Source: Pseudomonas sp. MWU13-2105 (GTDB lineage: Bacteria > Pseudomonadota > Gammaproteobacteria > Pseudomonadales > Pseudomonadaceae). Taken from it: DNA of 64,000 nt. Shown here piece after piece: positions 43,548-53,166 of the stretch (its first letter is position 1; each line of letters opens with the position of its first letter). A program made the translations under genes and the position numbers. The stretch covers positions 155,675 through 219,674 of the forward strand of contig NZ_JALLIY010000015.1 of assembly GCF_023242315.1 (NCBI RefSeq). The letters are read 5' to 3'. The notes beneath the pieces were generated by a model that saw only the letters and a list, made by a program, of their open reading frames with translations, was not told where the DNA came from and made no database searches.

Positions 43548-44096
43548 TTGGACGTCGGTGAACGACTGCAATCCATCCGTAAACTGAAAGGTCTGTCTCA
43601 GCGTGAACTCGCCAAGCGCGCGGGCGTCACCAATAGCACCATTTCAATGATTGAAAAAAACAGTGTCAGTCCCTCGATCAGCTCGCTGAGAAAGGTGCTT
43701 GGTGGCATTCCGATGTCCATGGTCGAGTTCTTTTCCGAGGAAATCCTCCAGGAAAAACCGACCCAGATCGTCTACAAGGCCAACGAGCTGATCGATATCT
43801 CCGATGGTGCCGTGACCATGAAGTTGGTCGGGCGTGCCCATCCGGGCCGGGCCATCACCTTCCTCAACGAGATCTATCCTCCGGGCGCCGATACCGGCGA
43901 GGAAATGCTCATCCACGAAGGTGAGGAGACGGGCATTTTGTTGGAAGGTCGACTGGAATTGGTGGTCGGTGCAGAAACTTTCGTCCTCGAAGCGGGCGAC
44001 AGCTACTATTTTGAAAGCACCAAGCCGCATCGCTTCCGTAATCCGTTCGATACCCCAGCGCGACTAATCAGCGCAGCGACACCGGCGAATTTTTAA
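43548..44096 (+). CDS. pauR: Polyamine catabolism regulator PauR
   Basis: A 182-residue regulator with an N-terminal XRE helix-turn-helix (GLSQRELAKRAGVTNSTISMIE, about 15-36) and a C-terminal cupin ligand domain (MLIHEGEETGILLEGRLELVVG, GDSYYFESTKPHRFRN). It matches PauR, which represses putrescine/cadaverine genes of the PauA/KauB pathway until polyamines bind. The start is TTG at 43548 with GGGAGA nine bases upstream. It follows dadX as in P. aeruginosa. Confidence 0.9.
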   Translation: MDVGERLQSIRKLKGLSQRELAKRAGVTNSTISMIEKNSVSPSISSLRKVLGGIPMSMVEFFSEEILQEKPTQIVYKANELIDISDGAVTMKLVGRAHPGRAITFLNEIYPPGADTGEEMLIHEGEETGILLEGRLELVVGAETFVLEAGDSYYFESTKPHRFRNPFDTPARLISAATPANF

Positions 44097-44204
44097 CAGC
44101 GAGAGGCGCCAGGTCAGGGATTTCAAGGCGCCCGGCAGTATTGATCAGCCACTCTTAATATCCCTGTAACTCTAGGGGTTGTTTCGCAGGGGCAGTCGAA
44201 CCGC

Positions 44205-44210
44205 TATACT
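44205..44210 (+). promoter_or_regulatory. -10 element for cycB
   Basis: TATACT lies 60 bases before the cycB start. No good -35 at 16-18 bases; TTGTTT is 20 bases away. Confidence 0.35.
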
Positions 44211-44269
44211 CACGCCCGCCTGCGAAACCGTGGTTCGCGGCGTGATTAGCCACCATTGAGGGTGTACGC

Positions 44270-44701
44270 GTGAATCCAATTATGAAAATGCTGGCCGTAC
44301 CAGCAACCGTAGTCGCCCTGTGGGCAATCAGCGCTCAGGCATCGACAATCAATGACGACATCGCCAAACGCCTGGAGCCGGTGGGCAAGGTGTGTGTCCA
44401 GGGCGAAGAGTGCAAGGGGATGGAAGTGGCCGCTACCGTGGGTGGTGGTGGCGGAGCCAAGACACCGGATGAGGTGATCGCCAAGCATTGCAATGCTTGC
44501 CATGGCACCGGCCTGCTGGGTTCGCCGAAAATCGGTGACGCCGCGGCCTGGAAAGACCGTGCCGATCACCAGGGCGGTCTCAGTGGCCTGCTGGCCAAGG
44601 CCATCACCGGTCTTAACGCGATGCCGCCAAAAGGCACCTGCGCCGACTGCTCGGATGCTGAGCTCAAAGGTGCGATCGAGAAAATGTCCGGGCTGAAATA
44701 A
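44270..44701 (+). CDS. cycB: Cytochrome c5
   Basis: A 143-residue periplasmic c-type cytochrome. After a signal peptide (ending SAQA-S) it has the heme site CNACH (C74, C77, H78) and the downstream Met ligand in LNAMPPKGTCADCSD; the latter two cysteines are typical of cytochrome c5. The GTG at 44270 is taken because GAGGG lies seven bases upstream; an ATG four codons later is the alternative. Ends in an intrinsic terminator. It carries electrons in respiration. Confidence 0.93.
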   Translation: MNPIMKMLAVPATVVALWAISAQASTINDDIAKRLEPVGKVCVQGEECKGMEVAATVGGGGGAKTPDEVIAKHCNACHGTGLLGSPKIGDAAAWKDRADHQGGLSGLLAKAITGLNAMPPKGTCADCSDAELKGAIEKMSGLK

Positions 44702-44716
44702 GACCGATCTTCTGTG

Positions 44717-44743
44717 AAAAAGCCGCTTACGAGCGGCTTTTTT
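44717..44743 (+). terminator. cycB intrinsic terminator
   Basis: AAAAAGCCGCT and AGCGGCTTTTTT form a stem with T run, 16 bases after cycB. Confidence 0.9.
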
Positions 44744-44764
44744 GCCTTTGGTGAACACGGGACC

Positions 44765-44848
44765 TGTGGGAGCCGGCTTGCCGGCGATGAGGTCCTTGAG
44801 TCAGGAGCTGCATTCACGGACGCCATCGCCGGCAAGCCGGCTCCAACA
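44765..44848. repeat. REP doublet, type C
   Basis: TGTGGGAGCCGGCTTGCCGG(CGATG) and its complement (CATCG)CCGGCAAGCCGGCTCC(AACA) flank about 35 bases between the cycB terminator and the next gene. Confidence 0.85.
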
Positions 44849-44970
44849 AGGACGGTGTTTCGGCGCGAGGAATGGGGACGCCATGATTCGCACAGGCTCG
44901 GGCTGTCATTTTGAGCAAATTCCCGGCAAGCTCGGGCCAACCTCAATTCACGGAAAGCGAGGAGGGTCCG

Positions 44971-46884
44971 ATGGTGCTGTGCTGTTCTATCGAGCGTGCG
45001 GTCGACGACGTGTTGGCGCGGCTGCCGGCGCATATCCACATGGCCAGCCCCTTGGGCCTGGGTAAACCCAACCGTTTTATCAATGCGCTCTACCAGCGCA
45101 TCAGGCAATTGCCGGAACGTCGGCTGACGATCTATACGGCCTTGAGCCTCGGGCGCCCCTCCCTGGGTGACGGCTTGCAGCGGCGCTTCCTCGAACCCTT
45201 TGTCGAACGGGTGTTCGGCGATTACCCCGAGCTGGATTTCCTCGCCGACCTGCGTCGGGACGGTCTGCCATCGAATATCCACGTCCAGCAGTTTTTCATG
45301 CAGCCCGGTAGCCTGTTGCACAGCACCCAGGCCCAGCAGGACTACGTCAGCAGCAACTATAGCCATGCCGCCCGCGACATCAACGCCGCCGGCCTGAACT
45401 TGATCGCACAACTGGTGGCCGCGGCCCCGGAGCAACCCGAGCGCCTGAGCCTGAGCTGCAACCCGGATATCACCCTCGATCTGCTGCCGATGGTCGCCCG
45501 GCGCCGCGCCGCCGGGGAAACCATCCTGCTGCTGGCGCAGGTTCACAGCGACCTGCCGTACATGCCCGGGGATTCGGAGCTCAGTCGTGACTCTTTCGAT
45601 CTGCTGATCGACGAGCCGGAACGCAGCACCCTGTTCTCCACCCCGAACATGCCGGTGGATACCCAGGATCACTTCATCGGCCTGCACGCCAGCACCCTGG
45701 TGCGCGATGGCGGCACCCTGCAGATCGGTATCGGCGCCATGGGCGACGCCTTGACCGCGGCCTTGCTGGCCCGTCAGGCGGACAATGAGGGCTACCAGGC
45801 CTTGCTGGCGGATGTCGACCTGTCGCCCTGGAAGTCCCTGCTCGACAAGGAAGGCGGTATCGAAGCCTTTGCCCAAGGGCTCTACGGTTGCAGCGAGATG
45901 TTCGTCAACGGCCTGCTGGTCCTGGTGGACGCGGGCATCGTGCGACGCAAGGTCCATGCCGACCTTGAACGGCAACGCCAGGCCAATGCCGGTGTCGTGC
46001 AAAGCGGTGGCGTCATGGTGCATGGCGGCTTCTTTCTTGGGCCGCGCAGTTTTTACCAGCGCTTGCACGAGCTGTCCCGGGACAATCTGGGGGTGTTCAA
46101 CATGACCGCCATCAGCTACATCAACGAGCTGTTTGGTCAGGAAGAACTCAAGCGCCTGCAGCGTATCGATGCACGGTTTATCAACAGTGCCTTCACCATG
46201 ACCCTGCTCGGTGCGGGAGTGGCTGACCAGCTTGAAGACGGCCGGGTGCTCAGCGGTGTTGGCGGACAGTACAACTTCGTGGCCCAGGGGCATGCGCTGG
46301 AGGGCGCGCGGTCGATCCTGATCCTGCGCAGTTGGCGCGAGGCAGGCGGCGAGGTCAATTCGAACATCGTCTGGGAGTATGGGCATTGCACCATCCCTCG
46401 GCATCTGCGCGATATCGTGGTGACCGAGTACGGCATTGCCGACCTGCGCGGCAGGACCGACGCCCAGGTCATAGAAGCGTTGCTGAATATCGCCGATTCG
46501 CGCTTTCAGTCGGGGTTGATCGAACAAGCGCAAAAAGCCGGCAAGCTAGCGGGGGATTTCCGTCTCGATCCACGCTTTGCCGATAACAGCCCGCAACGTT
46601 TGCAGACGATTCGCACACGTCATCCGCATCTGTTCCCGGAGTATCCGCTGGGCAGTGATTTCAGCGTGGAGGAGCGCGATCTGCTGCGGGCGCTGAACTG
46701 GCTCAAGAGCAAATTCAAGCTCACCGAGATGCTCGAGCTGGGCAAGGCGGCGCTGGATGCGCCCGAGCCGGCGGCGTTTGCGGCGCACCTGGAGCGCATG
46801 GGCCTGAGCCAGCCGGAGGGGCTGAAAGAGGAGCTGTTTCAGCGGTTACTGCTGGCGGGATTGCAGGAGACACTGCCTGACTGA
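44971..46884 (+). CDS. Acetyl-CoA hydrolase/transferase family protein
   Basis: A 637-residue member of the AcCoA hydrolase / 4-hydroxybutyrate CoA-transferase family. Characteristic parts are LRDGGTLQIGIGAMGDALTA, the C-terminal domain GVGGQYNFVAQGHALEGARSI and VVTEYGIADLRGRTDAQVIEALL. The ATG at 44971 has GGAGG five bases upstream; earlier in-frame codons lack one. It is longer than the about 500-residue classic enzymes, the extra residues mostly N-terminal and after IADLRG. Possible reactions are CoA transfer between acyl groups or acetyl-CoA hydrolysis; not decided here. Confidence 0.87.
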   Translation: MVLCCSIERAVDDVLARLPAHIHMASPLGLGKPNRFINALYQRIRQLPERRLTIYTALSLGRPSLGDGLQRRFLEPFVERVFGDYPELDFLADLRRDGLPSNIHVQQFFMQPGSLLHSTQAQQDYVSSNYSHAARDINAAGLNLIAQLVAAAPEQPERLSLSCNPDITLDLLPMVARRRAAGETILLLAQVHSDLPYMPGDSELSRDSFDLLIDEPERSTLFSTPNMPVDTQDHFIGLHASTLVRDGGTLQIGIGAMGDALTAALLARQADNEGYQALLADVDLSPWKSLLDKEGGIEAFAQGLYGCSEMFVNGLLVLVDAGIVRRKVHADLERQRQANAGVVQSGGVMVHGGFFLGPRSFYQRLHELSRDNLGVFNMTAISYINELFGQEELKRLQRIDARFINSAFTMTLLGAGVADQLEDGRVLSGVGGQYNFVAQGHALEGARSILILRSWREAGGEVNSNIVWEYGHCTIPRHLRDIVVTEYGIADLRGRTDAQVIEALLNIADSRFQSGLIEQAQKAGKLAGDFRLDPRFADNSPQRLQTIRTRHPHLFPEYPLGSDFSVEERDLLRALNWLKSKFKLTEMLELGKAALDAPEPAAFAAHLERMGLSQPEGLKEELFQRLLLAGLQETLPD

Positions 46885-46930
46885 AGCCCCGCGAAAGCGT
46901 CAGTCCTGGCGCCGCAATACTTGAGGGCCC

Positions 46931-46955
46931 CATCGCCGGCAAGCCGGTATCTACA
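46931..46955. repeat. Solo REP, type C
   Basis: CATCGCCGGCAAGCCGGTAT-C-TACA is a single half of the type C element found at 44765 and 39451. Confidence 0.6.
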
Positions 46956-47014
46956 GCTATCCGCGTTGACCGTTGTTGCAAGTCAACGGGAAATGCTGGT
47001 GTCGAGGTTCGGCC

Positions 47015-47587
47015 TTATTCGATAAAGGTCACGACACCGCCGGCCAGGGACTTCACCCGGGCCAGGGACTCCACGCGATAACCCTGGGCGTCCAGCTCGG
47101 CACGGCCGCCCTGGAAGGATTTCTCGATGACGATGCCGAGGCCCGCCACGGTCGCGCCGGCCTGCTTGATGATCGAGATCAGCGCCTGGGACGCTTTGCC
47201 GTTGGCCAGGAAGTCATCGATGATCAGCACGCGATCGCTGCTGGTCAGGTGGCGCGGGGAAATCGCCACGGTGTTTTCCACCTGCTTGGTGAAAGAGTAC
47301 ACCGTCGCCGACAGCAGGTTTTCCGTCAGGGTCAGGGACTGGTGCTTGCGGGCGAAAATCACCGGCACGCCGAGATTCAGCCCGGTCATGATCGCCGGGG
47401 CAATCCCCGAGGCTTCGATAGTCACGATCTTGGTAATGCCCGAGTCGGCGAATAGCGTGGCGAATTCGTCACCGATCAGTTTCATCAACTGCGGGTCGAT
47501 CTGGTGGTTGAGGAAGGCGTCGACCTTCAGGACCTGATCGGAAAGCACGATGCCTTCTTCGCGAATTTTCTTGTGCAGTGCTTCCAC
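47015..47587 (-). CDS. xpt: Xanthine phosphoribosyltransferase
   Basis: A 190-residue purine-salvage enzyme of the Xpt type. The PRPP loop is VLIIDDFLANGKAS, with FLNHQIDPQLMKLIGDEFA and IEASGIAPAIMTGLNLGVPVIFARK typical of the family. Converts xanthine to XMP. It follows rep by 55 bases in the same direction, the arrangement seen in P. aeruginosa. No purine riboswitch is seen in the short gap. Confidence 0.95.
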   Translation of the reverse strand: MEALHKKIREEGIVLSDQVLKVDAFLNHQIDPQLMKLIGDEFATLFADSGITKIVTIEASGIAPAIMTGLNLGVPVIFARKHQSLTLTENLLSATVYSFTKQVENTVAISPRHLTSSDRVLIIDDFLANGKASQALISIIKQAGATVAGLGIVIEKSFQGGRAELDAQGYRVESLARVKSLAGGVVTFIE

Positions 47588-47642
47588 GGAACGTCCTCGA
47601 ATAGCGCCTTTGCGCTGAAGATAGATTAAAAAATGCTCAAGT

Positions 47643-49652
47643 CTAGCGCTTTAACATCGCGCGTATATCCGCCAGCGCCGAGTTGCCGCGTACGGCTTTC
47701 ACTTCGGTCGGCGTGTCGTCGTTGCCTTCCCAGGCCAGGTCGTCCGGCGGCAGTTCATCGAGGAAACGGCTCGGCGCGCAGTCGATGACTTCGCCGTACT
47801 GCTTGCGCTTGGCGGCAAAGGTGAAGGCCAGGGTCTGGCGGGCTCGGGTAATGCCGACGTAGGCCAGGCGCCGTTCTTCCTCGATGGTATCGGCCTCGAT
47901 GCTGGAACGGTGCGGGAGGATCTCCTCCTCCATGCCCATGATGAACACGTAGGGGAATTCCAGCCCCTTTGACGCATGCAGGGTCATCATCTGCACGCCT
48001 TCGGCGCCATCCTCTTCTTCCTGCTGGCGCTCGAGCATGTCGCGCAGCACCAGCTTGCCGATGGCATCCTCGACGGTCATATCGCCGTCTTCGTCTTTTT
48101 CCAGGGTGTTCTTCAGCGCTTCGATGAGGAACCAGACGTTGCCCATCCGGTAGTCCGCGGCCTTGTCGCTGGAGCTGTTGGTGCGCAGCCAGTTTTCGTA
48201 GTCGATGTCCATGACCATGCTGCGCAGGGCGGCAATCGGGTCTTCACCGGCGCACTGCTCGCGCACCCGGTCCATGAAGCGCTTGAAACGCGCCAGGCGG
48301 TCGGTGAAGCGGCTGTCCAGGTGTTCGCCGAGGCCGATCTCGTCGGTGGCGGCGTACATCGAGACCTTGCGTTCGGTGGCATAGTTGCCGAGTTTTTCCA
48401 GGGTGGTCGAGCCGATCTCCCGGCGCGGGACGTTGATCACCCGCAGGAAGGCGTTGTCGTCATCCGGATTGACGATCAGGCGGAAGTAGGCCATCAGGTC
48501 CTTGACTTCCTGGCGTCCGAAAAAGCTGTTGCCCCCCGACAGGCGATAGGGAATCTGGTGGTGTTGCAGCTTCAGCTCGATCAGCTTGGCCTGGTAGTTG
48601 CCCCGGTAGAGGATGGCGAAATCGCTGTAGGGCCGGTCGGTGCGCAGGTGCAGGCTGAGGATCTCCATGGCCACGCGCTCGGCCTCGGCGTCCTCGTTGC
48701 GGCAACGGATCACGCGGATTTCATCGCCGTGGCCCATTTCGCTCCACAGCTGCTTCTCGAATTCGTGCGGGTTGTTCGAGATCAGCACGTTGGCGCAGCG
48801 CAGGATACGGCTGGTGGAGCGGTAGTTCTGCTCCAGCATCACCACTTTCAGGGACGGGTAGTCGTCCTTGAGCAGCATCAGGTTTTCCGGCCGCGCGCCG
48901 CGCCAGGCGTAGATCGACTGGTCGTCGTCGCCGACCACGGTGAACTGGTTGCGCGTGCCGATGAGCATTTTCACCAGCAGGTACTGGCTGGCGTTGGTGT
49001 CCTGGTATTCGTCCACCAGCAGGTAGCGGACCTTGTTCTGCCACTTTTCGAGGATGTCGGCATGTTCCTCGAACAGCTTCACCGGCAGCAGGATCAGGTC
49101 GTCGAAGTCCACCGCGTTGAACGCCTTGAGCGTGCGCTGGTAGTGGGTGTAGACGATGGCCGCGGTCTGCTCCTTGGGGTTACGCGCATTCTCCAGGGCC
49201 TGGGGCGGCAGGATCAGGTCGTTTTTCCAGGAGCCGATCATGTTCTTGATCTCGTCGACGCCGTCGTCGCCCGAGTATTCCTTCTGCATGATGTCGGTCA
49301 TCAGGGCCTTGACGTCGGCCTCGTCGAAGATCGAGAAGCCCGGCTTGTAGCCCAGCCGCGCATGCTCCTTGCGGATGATGTTCAGCCCCAGGTTGTGGAA
49401 GGTCGACACCGTCAGGCCGCGGCCTTCGCCGCCCTTGAGCAGGGTGCCGACGCGTTCCTTCATTTCCCGCGCGGCCTTGTTGGTGAAGGTCATGGCGACG
49501 ATGTACTGGGCGCGGATACCGCAGTTCTGGATCAGATGGGCGATCTTGCGGGTGATCACGCTGGTCTTGCCGGAGCCGGCACCGGCGAGCACCAAAAGAG
49601 GGCCGCCGACGTAGTTCACGGCTTCTTGCTGCCGGGGATTGAGTCGGGACAT
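47643..49652 (-). CDS. rep: ATP-dependent DNA helicase Rep
   Basis: A 669-residue superfamily 1 helicase that moves 3'-5' and clears proteins ahead of replication forks. Motif I GAGSGKTSVITRKI, the DEYQDTN box, motif III VVGDDDQSIYAWRGA and VQMMTLHASKGLEFPYVF are intact. Starts MSRLNPRQQEAVNYV, which is the Rep rather than UvrD N terminus. Upstream of xpt. Confidence 0.96.
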   Translation of the reverse strand: MSRLNPRQQEAVNYVGGPLLVLAGAGSGKTSVITRKIAHLIQNCGIRAQYIVAMTFTNKAAREMKERVGTLLKGGEGRGLTVSTFHNLGLNIIRKEHARLGYKPGFSIFDEADVKALMTDIMQKEYSGDDGVDEIKNMIGSWKNDLILPPQALENARNPKEQTAAIVYTHYQRTLKAFNAVDFDDLILLPVKLFEEHADILEKWQNKVRYLLVDEYQDTNASQYLLVKMLIGTRNQFTVVGDDDQSIYAWRGARPENLMLLKDDYPSLKVVMLEQNYRSTSRILRCANVLISNNPHEFEKQLWSEMGHGDEIRVIRCRNEDAEAERVAMEILSLHLRTDRPYSDFAILYRGNYQAKLIELKLQHHQIPYRLSGGNSFFGRQEVKDLMAYFRLIVNPDDDNAFLRVINVPRREIGSTTLEKLGNYATERKVSMYAATDEIGLGEHLDSRFTDRLARFKRFMDRVREQCAGEDPIAALRSMVMDIDYENWLRTNSSSDKAADYRMGNVWFLIEALKNTLEKDEDGDMTVEDAIGKLVLRDMLERQQEEEDGAEGVQMMTLHASKGLEFPYVFIMGMEEEILPHRSSIEADTIEEERRLAYVGITRARQTLAFTFAAKRKQYGEVIDCAPSRFLDELPPDDLAWEGNDDTPTEVKAVRGNSALADIRAMLKR

Positions 49653-49915
49653 GACGGAGTCAGGAGTCTGTTGCGAAAAGGGCGGGCATTTTAACAGGCT
49701 GGAAGGATTCTGCTGCGTCTCTCCGACACTGTGACGTGCGCCGCTATCTAAATTTGCCGGTTTTGTTACTTTGCCGCAGGATGCGCAGCATATTCCCGGC
49801 TATTGTTCTGAATTGTGTTACACAAAAAAGCACTTGATAATCAATCGTACTTAAGTCTCCTGAGCGTGTCGCAATGTTGATCGCCAACGTTTTTTGCAGA
49901 GTCTAGGGAGTCAGC

Positions 49916-51586
49916 TTGTCTAAGCCTGTCGAACCCTTGCGTTTGCTGCTACTGGCCGATGAGCCGCAGTGGCTGGCCTTGTTGCGTGAGTGTCTGGCTC
50001 CGCTGGGCGACTCGGCGGTGCTGATCCATGCGCCGTCCTGGGAGGTGGTCAGCCGCCTGTTCGAGGCCGACCGCACGGCGCTGTTGTTGACGGTGCCGAA
50101 CCTGCAACCGGCGCCTGGACGCTGTAGCTTGCCGACCATCCTGTTGCTGGAAGAAGAACCGTTGATCGCGCCCTTGGGGGTCAGTGACTGGCTGGTTCGC
50201 CAGGGCCTCGATGCGCCGACCTTGCGCCGCTGCCTGCGCCATGTGCGTGAACGCGGCGTGTTGGAAAACACCTTGCAGCGCCTGGCCGAGCAGGACCCGC
50301 TGACCGGTATCGCCAATCGCCAGGGTTTCCAGACCTTGCTGGCGGCGCGGCTGGCCGAGAACGAAGGGCGCGGCCTGGCCCTCGGGCACCTGGACCTGGA
50401 CAATTTCCGCCATGCCAACGACGCGCTGGGGCATCAGGCCGGTGATCGGCTGATCCTGCAGGTGGTGGCGCGTCTCAAGAGCCAGTTGGAGGCCGGTGAT
50501 CAGCTGGCGCGCCTGGGCAGCGATGAGTTCGCCTTGCTGATCGACACCCGCCGCGCGCCGGAGCGGGCTGAGATCGTGGCCGAACGGATTGTCGAGGTCA
50601 TGGCCGAACCTTACTGGGTCGACGGTGAGAGCCTGTTGATCGGTTGCAGCCTGGGCATCGCCCATACCCGTGCGAACGCTGGTGCCGACCCGTTGATGTG
50701 GTATGCGCATATCGCCATGCAGCAGGCCAAGAGTACCCAGGGTTGCACCTTTCACATCTTCAATGAGCGGATCAATCGCAACGCCCGCAGCCTCGCCGAC
50801 CTGGAAAGCGAACTGCGCCGGGCCCTGCGCCGCGACGAGCTGGAACTGCATTACCAGCCGCGCCTGGACCTGCGCAGCGGCCAGATCGTCGGCCTCGAAG
50901 CCCTGGTGCGCTGGCGGCATGGCGAGCGTGGGTTGTTGCCGCCCAGCGAGTTCGTGCCGCTGGCCGAACAAAGTGGCCTGATCGTGCCATTGGGCTACTG
51001 GGTGATTTCCCGGGCGCTGCGGGATATGCAGGCGTTGCGCGCACTGGGGCTGGCACCGCTGCACATGGCGGTCAACCTGTCGTTCCGGCAGTTCCAGGAC
51101 AGCCAGCTGCTCTCGACCTTGAGCCGGCTGATTGCCGAGCGTGGCGTCGAGGCGCGGTGGTTGGAGTTCGAACTCACTGAAACCGCGGTGATGCGTCGCA
51201 GCGACTTGGTCAAGCAGACCATGGATGCTCTGGGGCGGCTGGGGGTACGCTTTTCCCTGGACGACTTCGGCACCGGGTTTTCTTCCTTCGTGCACCTCAA
51301 CAGCCTGCCGATCGCCTTGCTCAAGGTGGACAAGAGCTTTGTCGGTGGCATGGAGTCGCGTGAGGAAAACCGCAAGTTGGTGCACGCCATGGTCAACCTG
51401 GCTCACAACCTTCATCTGGAAGTGGTGGCCGAAGGGGTGGAAACGCCGGAGCAACTGGCGCTGCTGCACGAGTTCGGCTGTGACCAGGCCCAGGGCTACC
51501 TGATCAGCAAGCCCTTGCCGCTGGCGGAGCTGGTGGAATACCTGACCTTTGGTGCCGCTCAGCCGACGGTGCAGGAAGTGGTATGA
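49916..51586 (+). CDS. c-di-GMP phosphodiesterase with degenerate GGDEF domain (ProE-like)
   Basis: A 556-residue protein. A short receiver-like region (about 1-115) is followed by GGDEF (about 125-290) and EAL (about 300-545). The GGDEF signature reads GSDEF, so cyclase activity is doubtful. The EAL domain keeps GLEALVRW, NLSFRQF, FELTETAVM, LDDFGTGFSSF, KVDKSF and AEGVETPEQ, the set needed for hydrolysis. The gene next to rep corresponds to P. aeruginosa ProE, a phosphodiesterase acting on exopolysaccharide. The start is TTG at 49916 with AGGGAG five bases upstream. No membrane segments. Confidence 0.88.
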   Translation: MSKPVEPLRLLLLADEPQWLALLRECLAPLGDSAVLIHAPSWEVVSRLFEADRTALLLTVPNLQPAPGRCSLPTILLLEEEPLIAPLGVSDWLVRQGLDAPTLRRCLRHVRERGVLENTLQRLAEQDPLTGIANRQGFQTLLAARLAENEGRGLALGHLDLDNFRHANDALGHQAGDRLILQVVARLKSQLEAGDQLARLGSDEFALLIDTRRAPERAEIVAERIVEVMAEPYWVDGESLLIGCSLGIAHTRANAGADPLMWYAHIAMQQAKSTQGCTFHIFNERINRNARSLADLESELRRALRRDELELHYQPRLDLRSGQIVGLEALVRWRHGERGLLPPSEFVPLAEQSGLIVPLGYWVISRALRDMQALRALGLAPLHMAVNLSFRQFQDSQLLSTLSRLIAERGVEARWLEFELTETAVMRRSDLVKQTMDALGRLGVRFSLDDFGTGFSSFVHLNSLPIALLKVDKSFVGGMESREENRKLVHAMVNLAHNLHLEVVAEGVETPEQLALLHEFGCDQAQGYLISKPLPLAELVEYLTFGAAQPTVQEVV

Positions 51587-51610
51587 CGTCGCGGGAGGCC
51601 GCCGCTCGAT

Positions 51611-53008
51611 TCAGGCGGCATCCATGACGCCGTGCAGTGGGCTTGGCGCCCTAGGGCGTCCGAGCATTCGTTTCATCCGCCATTCAAACGCCAGCGTCAG
51701 GCTCACCGCCGAGCAGGCCAGGCCCAGTGCCAGGCCCCACCAGACTCCGGTCGGCCCGCCATTGAAGTCGAACGCCAGCAACCACGCCGCCGGGGCACCG
51801 ATCAGCCAGTAGCAGGCGAGACCGACGAGGAAGGTGGTCTTGGCGTCTTTCAGGCCGCGGATCGCGCCCATGGCGATGGTCTGGGTGCCGTCGAACAGCT
51901 CGAACCAGGCGGCCACCGCCAGCAACCTGACGGCCAGTTCGACGACCGGCTGGAACGCCGGGTCGTGGCGATCGAGGAACAGCCCCACCAACTGGTTCGG
52001 TGCCAGCCAGAACAGCGCGGCGAAGGCGAGCATGGCGGCGGCGCCAAAGGCGATCCCGACCCGACCGGCCAGGCGCGCCTCCAGCAACTGTCCGGCGCCA
52101 TAGTGCAGGCCGATACGCATGGTGATGGCGTAGGAGATCCCCGCCGGCACCATGAAGGCCGCCGAGACGATCTGCAGGGCGATCTGGTGCGCCGCCAGTT
52201 GCGTGCTGCCCATGGTGCCCATGCACAGCGCGGCAAAGGCGAACAGCCCGACCTCCACGGCATAGGTGCCGCCAATTGGCAGGCCCAGGCGCCAGAGTTC
52301 GCGCAGATACTGCCAGTCGGGCCGCGACAGCCCCCGCAGCAAGGGGTAGTTACGGTACGCCGGATGCTGCTTGATATGCCAGGCGAGCGCCAGGGCCATG
52401 CCGCTGGCGACTAGCGCGGTGACCAGGCCGATCCCCACCAGGCCCAGCTTGGGCAGGCCGAACATCCCGGTGATCAGGGCGTAGTTGAGGGCGAAGTTGG
52501 CCACGGTCCCGCACAGGCTGATCACCATCACCGGGGTGGCGCGGCCCAGGGCGCTGGTGAAACCACGCAGGGCCATGAAGCTCAGATAGCCGGGCAGGGC
52601 GAACGGCAGCACCGTCAGGAACTGCGTGGCGGCGTGCACGTTGCTGGGGGTCTGGCCGAACATCAGCAGCAGCGGCTTGAGGTTCCACAACAGCAGGCCG
52701 GCCACCAGGGCCATCGCCCAGGCCAGCCACAGGCCGGCCTGGGTCAGGCGGGTCGCGCCTTCGATATCGCCAGCGCCCTGGCGAATCGACACCAGGGTGC
52801 CGACCGCCGCGATCACGCCAATGCAGAAAATCGACACGAACGAATAACTCGCCGCGCCCAGGCCGCCGCCGGCCAGCGCCTCGGGACTGAGCCGGGCCAT
52901 CATCAGGGTGTCGGTCAGCACCATCAGCATGTGCGCCAACTGCGAGGCGATCAGCGGCCCGGACAGCCGCAGGATGGCCCGGAGTTCGGTGCGTGCTGAA
53001 TGCTTCAT
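51611..53008 (-). CDS. MATE-family efflux transporter (NorM-like)
   Basis: A 465-residue exporter with 12 predicted membrane helices. SGPLIASQLAHMLMVLTDTLMMARL and PIGGTYAVEVGLFAFAALCMGTMGS carry the paired-bundle features of MATE/NorM pumps that expel cationic drugs and dyes using sodium or proton gradients. The start is MKHSART at 53008; an ATG two codons upstream (53014) is equally possible, with no strong ribosome site for either. Divergent from the LysR gene, which may regulate it. Confidence 0.92.
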   Translation of the reverse strand: MKHSARTELRAILRLSGPLIASQLAHMLMVLTDTLMMARLSPEALAGGGLGAASYSFVSIFCIGVIAAVGTLVSIRQGAGDIEGATRLTQAGLWLAWAMALVAGLLLWNLKPLLLMFGQTPSNVHAATQFLTVLPFALPGYLSFMALRGFTSALGRATPVMVISLCGTVANFALNYALITGMFGLPKLGLVGIGLVTALVASGMALALAWHIKQHPAYRNYPLLRGLSRPDWQYLRELWRLGLPIGGTYAVEVGLFAFAALCMGTMGSTQLAAHQIALQIVSAAFMVPAGISYAITMRIGLHYGAGQLLEARLAGRVGIAFGAAAMLAFAALFWLAPNQLVGLFLDRHDPAFQPVVELAVRLLAVAAWFELFDGTQTIAMGAIRGLKDAKTTFLVGLACYWLIGAPAAWLLAFDFNGGPTGVWWGLALGLACSAVSLTLAFEWRMKRMLGRPRAPSPLHGVMDAA

Positions 53009-53166
53009 GATCATCAGGCTCGACAGGTGAAAGGTAGTGAGAACCGTTGATTCTCAGGGTTCCCGGGCATTTGCGCAAAGGGATAAAACCGATTGCTCGC
53101 ATGATAAAAACTCATGCAAGGCGGTTTCTGCTAGGGTTGACGCATTGCGTTATCGGAGCGTTCCGC

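Noticed and set aside
49834..49844. TTGATAATCAA resembling an Anr/FNR box
   Set aside because: The half-sites are one base apart whereas Anr needs four, so it is only a short palindrome.
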